Positions 29,169 through 37,162 of a stretch of 39,184 nucleotides of DNA are shown in pieces; within the stretch, counting starts at the first letter, position 1, and the number at the start of each line of letters is the position of its first letter. A program made the position numbers and the translations under genes. The notes beneath the pieces are model-generated. The model saw only the letters and a list, made by a program, of their open reading frames with translations, made no database searches and was not told where the DNA came from. This DNA is from Pigmentiphaga sp. GTDB taxonomy: Bacteria > Pseudomonadota > Gammaproteobacteria > Burkholderiales > Burkholderiaceae_B. The DNA lies in contig NZ_JADGHH010000006.1 of NCBI RefSeq assembly GCF_019689535.1, forward strand, positions 1 to 39,184, given 5' to 3'.

Positions 29169-30319
29169 GGATGCTCTGAACAATTCCTCGGCGACAATAG
29201 CGCAAGGTTCGACGGATGACGACGATGCAGCTGAGCTTCGGGGACGCGGAACACACGGGCAAGCGGAAGAAGACGCGACGCGAGATCTTCCTGGCGGAGA
29301 TGGAGCAGGTTGTGCCGTGGAACGCATTGCTGGCGCTGATCGCACCGCACTACCCGAAGATGGGCCAGCGTGGCCGGCAACCGTACCCGCTGGCGACGAT
29401 GCTGCGCATCCACTTCCTGCAGCAGTGGTACGCGCTGAGCGACCCGGGCATGGAAGAGGCGCTGTACGAGATGCCGGTGATGCGCCGCTTTGCCCGCCTG
29501 AGCGGGCTGGACACCATCCCGGACGAGACCACGATCCTCAACTTCCGCCGGCTGCTGGAGACGCATGATCTGGCGCCGCAGCTCCTGGAGCGCGTGAACG
29601 CGCACCTGGCGCGCAAGGGCCGGAGCCTGAAGGCGGGCACGATCGTGGATGCGACGATCATCGCGGCACCGAGCTCGACCAAGAACAGGGACGGCGAGCG
29701 CGACCCGGAGATGCACCAGACGAAGAAGGGCAACCAGTGGCACTTCGGGATGAAGGCGCACATTGGTGTGGACGAGGAATCGGGCCTGGTGCATCACGTG
29801 GAGTGCACGGCGGCGAACGTCAATGACGTGACACAGGTGCACAAGCTGCTGCACGGCAAGGAAGATACGATCTGCGGCGACAGCGGCTACACCGGCGCGG
29901 ACAAGCGCGAGGAGCTGCAAGGCGTGGAGGCTGCGTTCTGGATCGCGGAGAAGCCATCGAAGTTGCGAGCGCTGAAGAACATGCGCGAGCGCAAATACGC
30001 CGAGCGCTGGGAGCACTTCAAGGCCAGCCTGCGGGCGAAGGTTGAGCACCCGTTCCGGGTGGTGAAGCGGCAGTTCGGTTACACCAAGGTGCGCTACCGC
30101 GGCTTGGCGAAGAACACGGCGCAGGTGCTGACGCTGTTCGCGCTGTCGAATCTGTGGATGGCGCGGCGACGTCTGTTGCTGCCGACGGGGTAAATCCGTC
30201 TGTTGGACGGGGAAACCCGTCGAAAAGCGTCAGAAACGGCGCAAAATCGATCATATCGAGGTCGACTTGGCGCCTTGACGCTGAAATCCAAGCATCAGAG
30301 CGCTTTGATCAGACCTTCC
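29169..30319 (+). mobile_element. IS5-family insertion sequence
   Basis: The element is ~1151 bp and contains one transposase gene. The left end GGATGCTCTGAACAA and the reverse complement of the right end GGAAGGTCTGATCAA match at 12 of 15 positions. The flanks are CTAG (29165-29168) and TTAG (30320-30323), both fitting the YTAR target of IS5-like elements but not identical, so the target duplication is imperfect or one end has changed. It separates the SDR gene from the efflux operon. Closely similar elements are common in Xanthomonadaceae, as I recall. Confidence 0.8.
29216..30193 (+). CDS. IS5-family transposase
   Basis: This 325-aa DDE transposase is intact. The N-terminal DUF772 region (YPLATMLRIHFLQQWYALSD) is followed by the catalytic parts: Asp in GTIVDATIIAAPSS, Asp in ICGDSGYTGADKRE and Glu in KVEHPFRVVKRQFGYTKVRY. 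It is full length for the IS5/IS1031-type group, and mobility is plausible. ATG 29216 is the ORF start; ATG 29225 is also possible. It lies inside the inverted repeats described for the element. Confidence 0.95.
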   Translation: MTTMQLSFGDAEHTGKRKKTRREIFLAEMEQVVPWNALLALIAPHYPKMGQRGRQPYPLATMLRIHFLQQWYALSDPGMEEALYEMPVMRRFARLSGLDTIPDETTILNFRRLLETHDLAPQLLERVNAHLARKGRSLKAGTIVDATIIAAPSSTKNRDGERDPEMHQTKKGNQWHFGMKAHIGVDEESGLVHHVECTAANVNDVTQVHKLLHGKEDTICGDSGYTGADKREELQGVEAAFWIAEKPSKLRALKNMRERKYAERWEHFKASLRAKVEHPFRVVKRQFGYTKVRYRGLAKNTAQVLTLFALSNLWMARRRLLLPTG

Positions 30320-30462
30320 TTAGTGAACGATCCCGCCTTGGCAACCTCCGCAAAGAGTACCAATCCTTGCAATCTTTCTATCTCATTGAGCAACGCGACC
30401 TCCAACGGCGACGCTTGAAAACCCGGTTCGGAGGGTTGTCACGTGATCCTCTTCCGCTTCGC

Positions 30463-31914
30463 TTACCATCCGCCACCGAGGGCGAGGAAAATCTGCACGC
30501 GGTCGTCCGCCAACTGGGCCTTGGCTGCGGCCAGTGCGCTTTCGGCCGCGGCCAGCGTGCGTTCGGCATCCAGCCGATCCAGGGTCGAGGCCGCGCCGCC
30601 GATTTCGCGACGCCTGATGATGTCTAGTGACCTGCGGCTTTCCTCGCATGCGGCTTCCAGTTCACGATAGCTATCCAGGTGCCGCGCATAGGTCGCAAGC
30701 GCGCTTTCGGCTTCCTGTAGCGCTTTGAGCACCTGCGCGTCGAAGCGCGCCAGCGCCGCGCGCTCCTGGGCGCCTGCAGCGTCTATACGCGCATGCGCGA
30801 GCTGGCGGTTGGGCAGGGTCCAGGAGATCACCGGCCCCAGGCTGTAGTGAACGGCCGCATCGCCCAATATGTCGGTTCCCATCCGCGCGGTCGTACCCAG
30901 GCCGGCGCCGAAGCTGACCGATGGGTACAGCGCAGCGGTCTCCACGCCAATCTTCGCGGTCGCGGCCGCCAGTTCGCGCTCGGCCGCGCGCACGTCGGGC
31001 CGGCGCCTGAGCAGTGCCATGCCGTCGCCGACGGGTATCGGCCGTGGCAACTGCGGCGTGGCTGTACAGGCCTGCAGCGGCGGGGGAAAGTCTTCCGGGC
31101 GGCGCCCGAGCAACACCGCCAAAGCGTACAGCGCGGACTTGCGCTGCCCTTCCAGAGATGGGACGGCGGCGCGTAGCTGCGCCAGTAGCGCGCGCGAACG
31201 CGACAGATCCAGCGGGGAGTAAAGGCCGGCGGCCGCGCCGCGCGCCAATAGCGCCAGGCTCTGCTGCTGGAGTTCTACGGAACGCCGCGCAACGGCTAGA
31301 CGTTCGCCCAGCGAGCAGATGTCACCATAGGCGCGCACCACTCGGGCCACCACGGTGGTACGCGCCAAGTCGAATGCGGCCGCGGTAGCCTGTAGGTTCG
31401 CCGTATTCATCTCCAGGGTGCGGCGGATGCGGCCGGCAACGTCGATCTCGTAGGAGATGCCGAAGGCGATGTCGTACTGGCCATACGCCTGACCGGCCGG
31501 CTCGACTCCCTTGTTGGAGGACTGCCCGTAGGCGATGGTCGGTGCTCCCTGCGGGGTATAGATCTGGGTCTGTACGCCGGCCTGGGCCTGGGTGGCACGC
31601 AGCACCGCCTCTGAAGTCTCGATGTTGGCGGCGGCCACGCGCAGGTCGGTATTGTGGGCGATCGCTTCGGAGACCAGCGCGTCGAGCTGGGGATCGGCAT
31701 AGAGCCGCCACCAATCCGATGGTAGTTCCTGCTCCTGGTATACACGCGCATCGAAGGCGTCAAAGTCCTTCTGGAGACGTTGCGACAACTCGGCAGGCAG
31801 TTGCGGCGGCCGGTACTCCGGTCCCACGGCCGCGCAGGCTGAAAGCAGCGCGCACGTTGCCGCCAGAAGCGTCAGCAATGATCGCCGATGACCGGCCGTG
31901 GTCGTTCGGCTCAT
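30463..31914 (-). CDS. Outer-membrane efflux lipoprotein (NodT/OprM type)
   Basis: This 483-aa outer-membrane factor forms the exit channel of the efflux system. It has a lipoprotein signal ending in LLSACAAVGPEYRPP (lipidated Cys27) and two OEP repeats. Characteristic parts are LPSDWWRLYADPQLDALVSE, the YEIDVAGRIRRTLE turn and the RRRPDVRAAERELAAATA repeat start. ATG 31914 overlaps the HlyD stop as ATGA; the ORF extension to 32067 is inside the HlyD gene. It is last in the FUSC-DUF1656-HlyD-OMF operon, the order of fusaric-acid-type efflux loci. Confidence 0.93.
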   Translation of the reverse strand: MSRTTTAGHRRSLLTLLAATCALLSACAAVGPEYRPPQLPAELSQRLQKDFDAFDARVYQEQELPSDWWRLYADPQLDALVSEAIAHNTDLRVAAANIETSEAVLRATQAQAGVQTQIYTPQGAPTIAYGQSSNKGVEPAGQAYGQYDIAFGISYEIDVAGRIRRTLEMNTANLQATAAAFDLARTTVVARVVRAYGDICSLGERLAVARRSVELQQQSLALLARGAAAGLYSPLDLSRSRALLAQLRAAVPSLEGQRKSALYALAVLLGRRPEDFPPPLQACTATPQLPRPIPVGDGMALLRRRPDVRAAERELAAATAKIGVETAALYPSVSFGAGLGTTARMGTDILGDAAVHYSLGPVISWTLPNRQLAHARIDAAGAQERAALARFDAQVLKALQEAESALATYARHLDSYRELEAACEESRRSLDIIRRREIGGAASTLDRLDAERTLAAAESALAAAKAQLADDRVQIFLALGGGW

Positions 31915-32834
31915 GGTACGGCGCCCTGTTGCGCGGGTGCCTCGTCGCGCTCGGCGTCCGCCTCGTCCAGCACCACGGTGGCGGTGCGACCAGCGACCAG
32001 ATGTACGCCAGCAGGTACCTCGTCCAGGGCGATGCGCACCGGGATGCGCTGCGCCAGGCGCACCCAACTGAAGGTAGGATTGACGTTGGCCAGCAGCGTC
32101 CCAGCGGCGATACTGCGCTCGCGATCCTCGATGCCGGCCGAGAAGCTTTCGACGTGACCGGACAGGGCACGTGGTTCGCCCATTATCAGGATGGTGGCGC
32201 GTGAGCCCACCCGAATGCGTGAGAGCTTGGTTTCCTCGAAATAGCCGACCACGTGGTAGCTGTCCTCGTCTATCAGGGCCATGACCGGCTGACCGGCCAT
32301 GGCGTAGGCGCCGGGCCGCAGCGAAAAATTGCTGACGATGCCATTGACAGGCGCCCGGACCTGCGCTCGTTCGAGGTCAATGCGCGCGCGCTCCAGCGCG
32401 GCTGCGGCCTGCTGACGCCGCCCTGCCGCCTCCCTGGCGGCTGTCATCCGGTTGTCGCGCTCCTGGGGCGCTACCACGCCGTCAAGGCTGCGGTAACGGC
32501 GGTACTCTCGTTGGGCTGCCTCGTCCTGGGCCTGGGCGGTGACCAGAGCCGCTTCCGCCGCGGCGACCGCGTTGGCGAGGCGGACCCGGTCGATGGTAAA
32601 CAGCACTTGGCCTTTGTGCACGCGCTCGTTGTCGTGTACCAGCACCTCATCAACACGGCCCGACACATCGGCCGCCAGCGCAACCACGTCTGCGCGGATC
32701 TTGCCGTCGCGGGTTTGAGGGGCGTAGGTGTAATAAACGTAGATGTGCCATAGCACGACCAGTGCAAGTGCGGCCAATACGAGCGTGAGCGCCACCCTGA
32801 GCAGTCGTGCGGTCGAACGGGGAACCAGTGCCAT
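31911..32834 (-). CDS. HlyD-family periplasmic adaptor of efflux pump
   Basis: This 307-aa membrane-fusion protein has one N-terminal membrane anchor (LRVALTLVLAALALVVLWHIY). The biotinyl-lipoyl halves are VVALAADVSGRVDEVLVHDN and ARIDLERAQVRAPVNGIVSN, separated by a coiled-coil hairpin (VAAAEAALVTAQAQDEAAQR). It would bridge the FUSC pump and the outer-membrane factor, as AaeA does for AaeB. It begins 29 bp after the DUF1656 gene and overlaps the OMF gene by 4 bp. Confidence 0.94.
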   Translation of the reverse strand: MALVPRSTARLLRVALTLVLAALALVVLWHIYVYYTYAPQTRDGKIRADVVALAADVSGRVDEVLVHDNERVHKGQVLFTIDRVRLANAVAAAEAALVTAQAQDEAAQREYRRYRSLDGVVAPQERDNRMTAAREAAGRRQQAAAALERARIDLERAQVRAPVNGIVSNFSLRPGAYAMAGQPVMALIDEDSYHVVGYFEETKLSRIRVGSRATILIMGEPRALSGHVESFSAGIEDRERSIAAGTLLANVNPTFSWVRLAQRIPVRIALDEVPAGVHLVAGRTATVVLDEADAERDEAPAQQGAVP

Positions 32835-32863
32835 AAAGAAGAATCAGCACTTGTCGTGCGGCG

Positions 32864-33079
32864 TCATGGCCATCGGGGGCTCGCGACTAGGATCGCGAAG
32901 GCCAGCCCCACCAAGACGAAGAAAACAGAAAGATCGAACAGCGTTCGATGCCAGATGTAGCGGTACAGGTTCAGTGCCGTCAGCAGGCGCGAGACCAGCA
33001 TGCGGCCAAAGAAACCGATCAGCAGGCACAGCATCAGCGGAGAGAAGAACACTCCGGCCACGTCCAGCTCGCCCCTCAT
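32864..33079 (-). CDS. DUF1656 small membrane protein
   Basis: This 71-aa protein has two hydrophobic helices (VFFSPLMLCLLIGFFGRMLV and LFDLSVFFVLVGLAFAILVA). Size, the MRGELDVAGVFFSPLM start and position between FUSC and HlyD genes identify it as DUF1656 (AaeX-like), found in nearly all such operons; its role is unknown. ATG 33079 overlaps the FUSC stop (ATGA). The ORF-track start at 33280 lies within FUSC and is not used. Confidence 0.9.
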   Translation of the reverse strand: MRGELDVAGVFFSPLMLCLLIGFFGRMLVSRLLTALNLYRYIWHRTLFDLSVFFVLVGLAFAILVASPRWP

Positions 33080-35043
33080 GGCTGGATCTCCTTCTCTGGC
33101 TGGGGCGGAAACAGCGTCAGCTTGAGCCCGATGAGGCCGCGCACCAGTGCGTCGGAGGATGATTCGGCGCGACGCGCCGCAACGGCCAATGAGGCGTCGA
33201 CGACGCGAGCCAGTTCCGGCCCCGCTTCGAGCACGTCGCGTGCCAACTCCTCGCGAATCCGGCCCAGCAAGTCCTCGCACAGTCTGCGTCGCTGGCCACC
33301 CACGCCCGCCAGCGCGCGGCGTATGGTGCCGACCGCGATGCCCAGGCGCAGCCAGAACAACATCCTCGAACTGCGGTCCTGGCTACCGCCATCGGCGGTC
33401 ATGCGGATTGCCATACCGGCAGCACGGTCCAGCGCCCGGTTCACGTACTGACCCAAGCTCTGCGCGTCGGCCCGCTGGGCCAGCGAGGCGATGTCGCGCT
33501 TCTCCAATTTGACGAAGCGCTCGCGCAGGTGAGCCGGCCCCATGTGGCGGATCGTCACCAGGCAGAAGTAGCCGGTCAGGATGCCCAGCAGGATCCCACT
33601 GGTCGAATCCAGAAAGAAGCCGAAATCCCACGGGGTATAGCGCGCCTGCAGGTTGATGTTGCTGAACGCCATGCCAAGCAGCAGTACGGCCAGCGGGTTG
33701 ACAGCCGCCCAAGCGCCCAGCGGCAGTATCACCAGCGCAAACACCAGGGCCAGGGAAGGAAAGTCCTGCGCCAGCGGCAGCAGTCCGTAACTGATCACCG
33801 CCGCCAGCAGCATGGCGAGCACCGAGAACTTGCCGAACTCGCCGATCGCCTTGCCGGCCTGGTCGAGGTGGCCGAAGAAGCCGATCGCCACCATCCCCAG
33901 CAATGTTGCGTTGGGTCCTTGGACCCAGCCGGTCGTCCACCACAGCGTAGCGAGCGCGCCGTAGGCCAGCGCGGAGGCGAGGAACACCCTGCCGGCCATG
34001 TAGAAGTCGGGCTGCAAGGGAAACTCCGTGGTGCCGCGCACCTGTTCTATGAGCGCGGGATCCACGCGGTGGGATTGCGTCAACGCCTGGCCCAGCCGGC
34101 GCGTCTGGTTCCATAATTGCAGGACGTCCTTGACCACGCCACGCAGATTGGACTCGACCAGCGCCTGCCAGTCGCCGTCGCCTGCGACCGAGCGGTCGGA
34201 ACTATCCTCTGCCAAGCCAAGGTTCCCCGCCTCCAGTCGGCGCCACGCCCGCGCCAGCCAAGCTTGCACCCTCGCGCGGCGCTCTGGCTCCAGGCTGTCG
34301 ACGTGGTCCTGGATCGAGGAGAACATGGGCATCAGCCGCAGCAGCCGGTGCTGAATGGCTACCGCGCACTCCCTTTCCCACTGGCTGACCATGGGGTCAT
34401 AGCGCAGTTGGCTGACCAACAGCGAAAGCGACGTCACATCGGCGATGCTCCTTTGTTGGTCATGCACGGTCGCGGCCATGGCGGAACGTCCCAGAAATAC
34501 GTCCTCCATCCAGGTGTGCATGCGGGGCAGCCATACCCCTACCCGCTGGTGCAGCGCCGGCCCCAGCGAGCGCGGCGCGATCGCGCTGTCCACGATCCAG
34601 CAACAGAAGATGCCCACGCCGATCTCCAGCACGCGCGCGATTGCGGTGTCGAACATCAACTCCGGGTGATCGACGCTGGCCACGGCCACCAGGAGCAGCG
34701 TCACGCCGTACAGCTGGAACCCATAGGCTCTAGGTGTACGGTCCAGCACGGCCCAGGCGAACGCCGTGCATGCCAGAAACCCCGCGAAGGCGATGAGCAA
34801 CAACGGGGCGGTATTGAACAGGCCGGCCAGGATCAATGCGCAAAGCCCGGCCGATAACGTGCCGATGAATCGGTAGACCGCTTTGGATTGGACGCCGCCG
34901 GTGGTCGGGTTCATAACCACGCAGCACGTCACGACCGACCAGTAGCTTTGTGGCAACGCCAAGTGTACCGACAGCGCGTAGGCCATCATTGCCGCCACGA
35001 ATAGCTTGGCGGCGAACAGCCATTGGGCGCGTCCGAACGGCAT
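33076..35043 (-). CDS. FUSC-family aromatic-acid exporter (AaeB/FusB-like)
   Basis: This 655-aa inner-membrane pump has two helix bundles (~10-160 and ~365-510) with a large cytosolic domain between and another at the C terminus. Signature parts are LPQSYWSVVTCCVVMNPTTG and SKAVYRFIGTLSAGLCALIL near the N terminus. It exports fusaric or hydroxylated aromatic acids in known relatives. ATG 35043 has GGGAGAAA upstream. It is the first gene of its operon and is divergent from the MarR gene across a 663-bp region. It is not closely similar to the FUSC protein at 15137 beyond family features. Confidence 0.93.
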   Translation of the reverse strand: MPFGRAQWLFAAKLFVAAMMAYALSVHLALPQSYWSVVTCCVVMNPTTGGVQSKAVYRFIGTLSAGLCALILAGLFNTAPLLLIAFAGFLACTAFAWAVLDRTPRAYGFQLYGVTLLLVAVASVDHPELMFDTAIARVLEIGVGIFCCWIVDSAIAPRSLGPALHQRVGVWLPRMHTWMEDVFLGRSAMAATVHDQQRSIADVTSLSLLVSQLRYDPMVSQWERECAVAIQHRLLRLMPMFSSIQDHVDSLEPERRARVQAWLARAWRRLEAGNLGLAEDSSDRSVAGDGDWQALVESNLRGVVKDVLQLWNQTRRLGQALTQSHRVDPALIEQVRGTTEFPLQPDFYMAGRVFLASALAYGALATLWWTTGWVQGPNATLLGMVAIGFFGHLDQAGKAIGEFGKFSVLAMLLAAVISYGLLPLAQDFPSLALVFALVILPLGAWAAVNPLAVLLLGMAFSNINLQARYTPWDFGFFLDSTSGILLGILTGYFCLVTIRHMGPAHLRERFVKLEKRDIASLAQRADAQSLGQYVNRALDRAAGMAIRMTADGGSQDRSSRMLFWLRLGIAVGTIRRALAGVGGQRRRLCEDLLGRIREELARDVLEAGPELARVVDASLAVAARRAESSSDALVRGLIGLKLTLFPPQPEKEIQP

Positions 35044-35272
35044 CAGCGCTTTCTCCCGGAGATGTCCTTAAGCTGCTTGGGCACCGAAGCTATGCCCGCT
35101 GGCGCTCGACACTCGCAACACGCAGTGATCGGAGCGCCCATGCGAGGCCAGCGGGATAGGACATCCTCCCGGAAAGGCAGGGAACCAGTGCCGCGGGGAA
35201 TTCATACTTTTCATACTTTACGAGTCACCCTTGCCCGGTGCGCCGACTCAAGCCATGCATGACCTGATAGCG

Positions 35273-35322
35273 TCAATAGAGCAATATTGATTGGAAGGCA
35301 ATGATTCGGTAAGCAATGATTA
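35273..35322 (-). promoter_or_regulatory. Predicted FUSC promoter with repeated operator motif
   Basis: On the minus strand TTGCCT (35301-35296) and TATTGA (35278-35273) are 17 bp apart, a fair sigma70 match pointing to the FUSC gene. The -35 box is covered by GGAAGGCAATGATT (35293-35306), with a second similar string GTAAGCAATGATTA at 35309-35322. The same motif recurs at the MarR promoter. The leader to the FUSC start would be ~230 nt, which is long, so another promoter may exist. Confidence 0.4.
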
Positions 35323-35645
35323 TAGCCAGATCCCGGGGGCATCCCGCAAGCCCAACCGGCGCCCAAACGATAGCGTCCAGGACCTAGGGATCGCTATGGG
35401 CGAGTGCTACGACTGTGACTCAAGGGCCTTTCTGCACCCTGCCTGAGAGCGCCTGTTGCCTTCTATCACCGCGAGCTGGTTTCTCCTGGCCCGAGGCCGC
35501 GGATGTCGCTATCGCTTGAACTGACCGCTCTCGAGCCCACAGCGCAGCAGCGCAGTCGGACCCCGAACCTGATTTGTCCGGATCTCGACGACGTTCCGCA
35601 ACCAGGTATCTGTCGCCGCGCCGGCTAACCTAGTTTGCAATGTTC

Positions 35646-35689
35646 TTGACGCAGGGGAGCAAGTACATACAATTCGGAAGGCAATTATT
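35646..35689 (+). promoter_or_regulatory. Predicted MarR promoter and overlapping operator
   Basis: TTGACG (35646-35651) and TACAAT (35668-35673) are separated by 16 bp, a good sigma70 promoter. GGAAGGCAATTATT (35676-35689) covers the expected transcription start and matches the motif at 35293-35306 in 13 of 14 positions. Two near-identical sites at both divergent promoters suggest the MarR protein represses both. The MarR ATG is at 35707. Confidence 0.55.
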
Positions 35690-35706
35690 TCAGTCGTAGT
35701 GGCCAT

Positions 35707-36150
35707 ATGAAGCAAGCGAATCGTCTCTTCGAGCTCACCAATGCATTGCAGCCTGTTAGGCGTGCGTGGATACAAGCTTGCGCGGCGGTAATGGCGGAAA
35801 ACGGCTTTTCCTTTCCTATCGCCACCGCCGTCGTGCTGCTGTCACGTTTGGGCGATGGCACGCAACAAAGTGCCTTGGCCGAGGCCGCAGGCGTCAATCC
35901 CGCATCTATGTTGCGGACGCTGGATCTGGCCGAAAAGGCAGGGTTATGCGAGCGGCGAGAGGTGCCGCACAATCGACGCATCAAAGCGCTGCACCTGCTC
36001 GCACCAGGAAAGGCATTGGCGAAAAGGGTTGAAAGGCAGCTGGCGCAGTTGCGCAAGCAGCTATTGGAGGGCATTCCGCCTGAGGACATCGATACGGTAG
36101 TCAGAACGCTGCGAACTTTCGAGAAGAACATTTACGACCGTCTGAGCTAA
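35707..36150 (+). CDS. MarR-family regulator of the efflux operon
   Basis: This 147-aa protein has the MarR winged helix: QQSALAEAAGVNPASMLRTL (helix-turn-helix) and the wing EVPHNRRIKALHLLAPGKAL. MarR proteins are dimeric repressors released by aromatic or phenolic ligands, which suits a fusaric-acid-type pump encoded divergently. ATG 35707 has no strong RBS in view but begins the family homology. No convincing partner gene follows downstream. Confidence 0.92.
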   Translation: MKQANRLFELTNALQPVRRAWIQACAAVMAENGFSFPIATAVVLLSRLGDGTQQSALAEAAGVNPASMLRTLDLAEKAGLCERREVPHNRRIKALHLLAPGKALAKRVERQLAQLRKQLLEGIPPEDIDTVVRTLRTFEKNIYDRLS

Positions 36151-37162
36151 GTTTCCGCGGGAGTTGCGGCTTTCGGGACCCCGTCTTTCGGACCGGCCGC
36201 TCATCGGAACCGGCTCCAGCAGCCGAAATGCGCAAACCGCTCGGCCTGCGAGCCAACGTGCTCGTTGGCACGTGTAGTTGGACCGCCCCTCGTTGATTAA
36301 GCGCCGTCGCTTCTATCCGCAAGGCTGCGGAACTGCGATTGCGGTACTACGCCGCCCAGTTCAGGACTGTCAAGGTGGACAGATCCTTTTTTGCCATGAC
36401 ACAGCGGGCCAACTCGGCGTTTTGGACAGAGCGTTCACCTGCACAGCCGTGGCGAGAACACGTCGAATCTGCGGCAACCAGATGGCCGGGCACTTGATCG
36501 CTGTTAGTTGCGCAATGCCATCTGGTTCGGCGGTGGCACGGCCGAATGGATGTCGCTGCAGTGGCACGAATGTGGTCTGGCGCGGGGCTTGTAGGGGCCA
36601 GATGAAGGATGTTGGCGCGCGACGCATCATGCCGCCGGCGGTGCGGGCACGGCCTCCAGTCGAAACGTCGGCCGGCATGCGACATACGCCGGCTACGCTC
36701 TTCCCTCTACTGCACCAGCATGGGTTCGATCGGCGTGGCCCGTGCGCTTGCTTTCGTGCATGTCCTCACAGGTCCTTGTTCGTGCCCCGGCAGGCCCTCA
36801 CCCCAAAATCTCACTACGCCACCAAGCGCTTCTCGCTGAGCGTCCGGATCGGCGACCGTCGCAGGCAAGGAGGGCAGAGCTGGCTCGTCCTTGTCGGCAG
36901 GCGCCGCATCAATCGTCACCGCGCCCTCCGAACGGCGGTCGCGGCCGCCCTTCTGCTGGCTCGGCGCCTGAGCGAGGCGCAGTAGCGTGAATCACTGGGA
37001 CCGGCCTGTGGGGCCTGTCCCAGGCCGCGATGTGTCTTACGTGAACTAGCCATCGAAGGCTTCAGGTGGATTCAGTGTTAATTCTTCGCAGAGGAGATGG
37101 TGTAAGCCTCCCAGCCCAGCGCGCTGCCAACCGAGAGGAAGCGGTGCGCGTCAGTTTTCGTT
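36151..37162. other. 1-kb region without an intact gene
   Basis: Long ORFs here on both strands (for example 36278-36985 plus and 36370-36678 minus) have no recognisable domain, no RBS and compositionally odd proteins rich in Arg, Cys and Pro. The right part (36907-37010) is similar to an internal piece of the adjacent relaxase gene. The rest may be scrambled element backbone. No RNA gene or terminator was recognised. Confidence 0.5.
36907..37010 (-). pseudogene. Decayed relaxase (traI-like) fragment
   Basis: About 104 bp here align in the same orientation with ~37878-37981 inside the intact relaxase gene. Examples are GCGCAGTAGCGTGAAT against GCGCAGCAACGTGAAT and TCAATCGTCACCGCGCCC against TCGATCGTGACCGTGCCC. 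The alignment needs a 2-nt gap, so the fragment is out of frame. An in-frame piece (TIDAAPADKDEPALPSLPA) still resembles the relaxase TIDTTPDNQDAESPASSPA. It is either an old partial duplication or the stump of another element's relaxase. Confidence 0.55.

Larger units (their letters stand above)
35044..35706. other. 663-bp divergent intergenic region, FUSC/MarR
   Basis: No convincing gene was seen. The part nearest FUSC is AT-richer, with the tandem strings CATACTTTT and CATACTTTA near 35200-35220. The centre holds the predicted FUSC promoter, and the right end the MarR promoter. A minus-strand ORF (35509-35775) overlaps the MarR start and looks accidental. The length is large for a two-promoter region and may include insertion debris. 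Confidence 0.5.

Noticed and set aside
29165-30049. 294-aa minus-strand ORF in the IS element
   Set aside because: Antisense to an intact transposase with all catalytic motifs.
35509-35775. 88-aa minus-strand ORF upstream of MarR
   Set aside because: It overlaps the MarR promoter and start codon, has no RBS and no recognised domain.
36278-36985. 235-aa plus-strand ORF
   Set aside because: Arg/Cys-rich composition, no RBS, no domain, and its end covers the antisense relaxase-like fragment.
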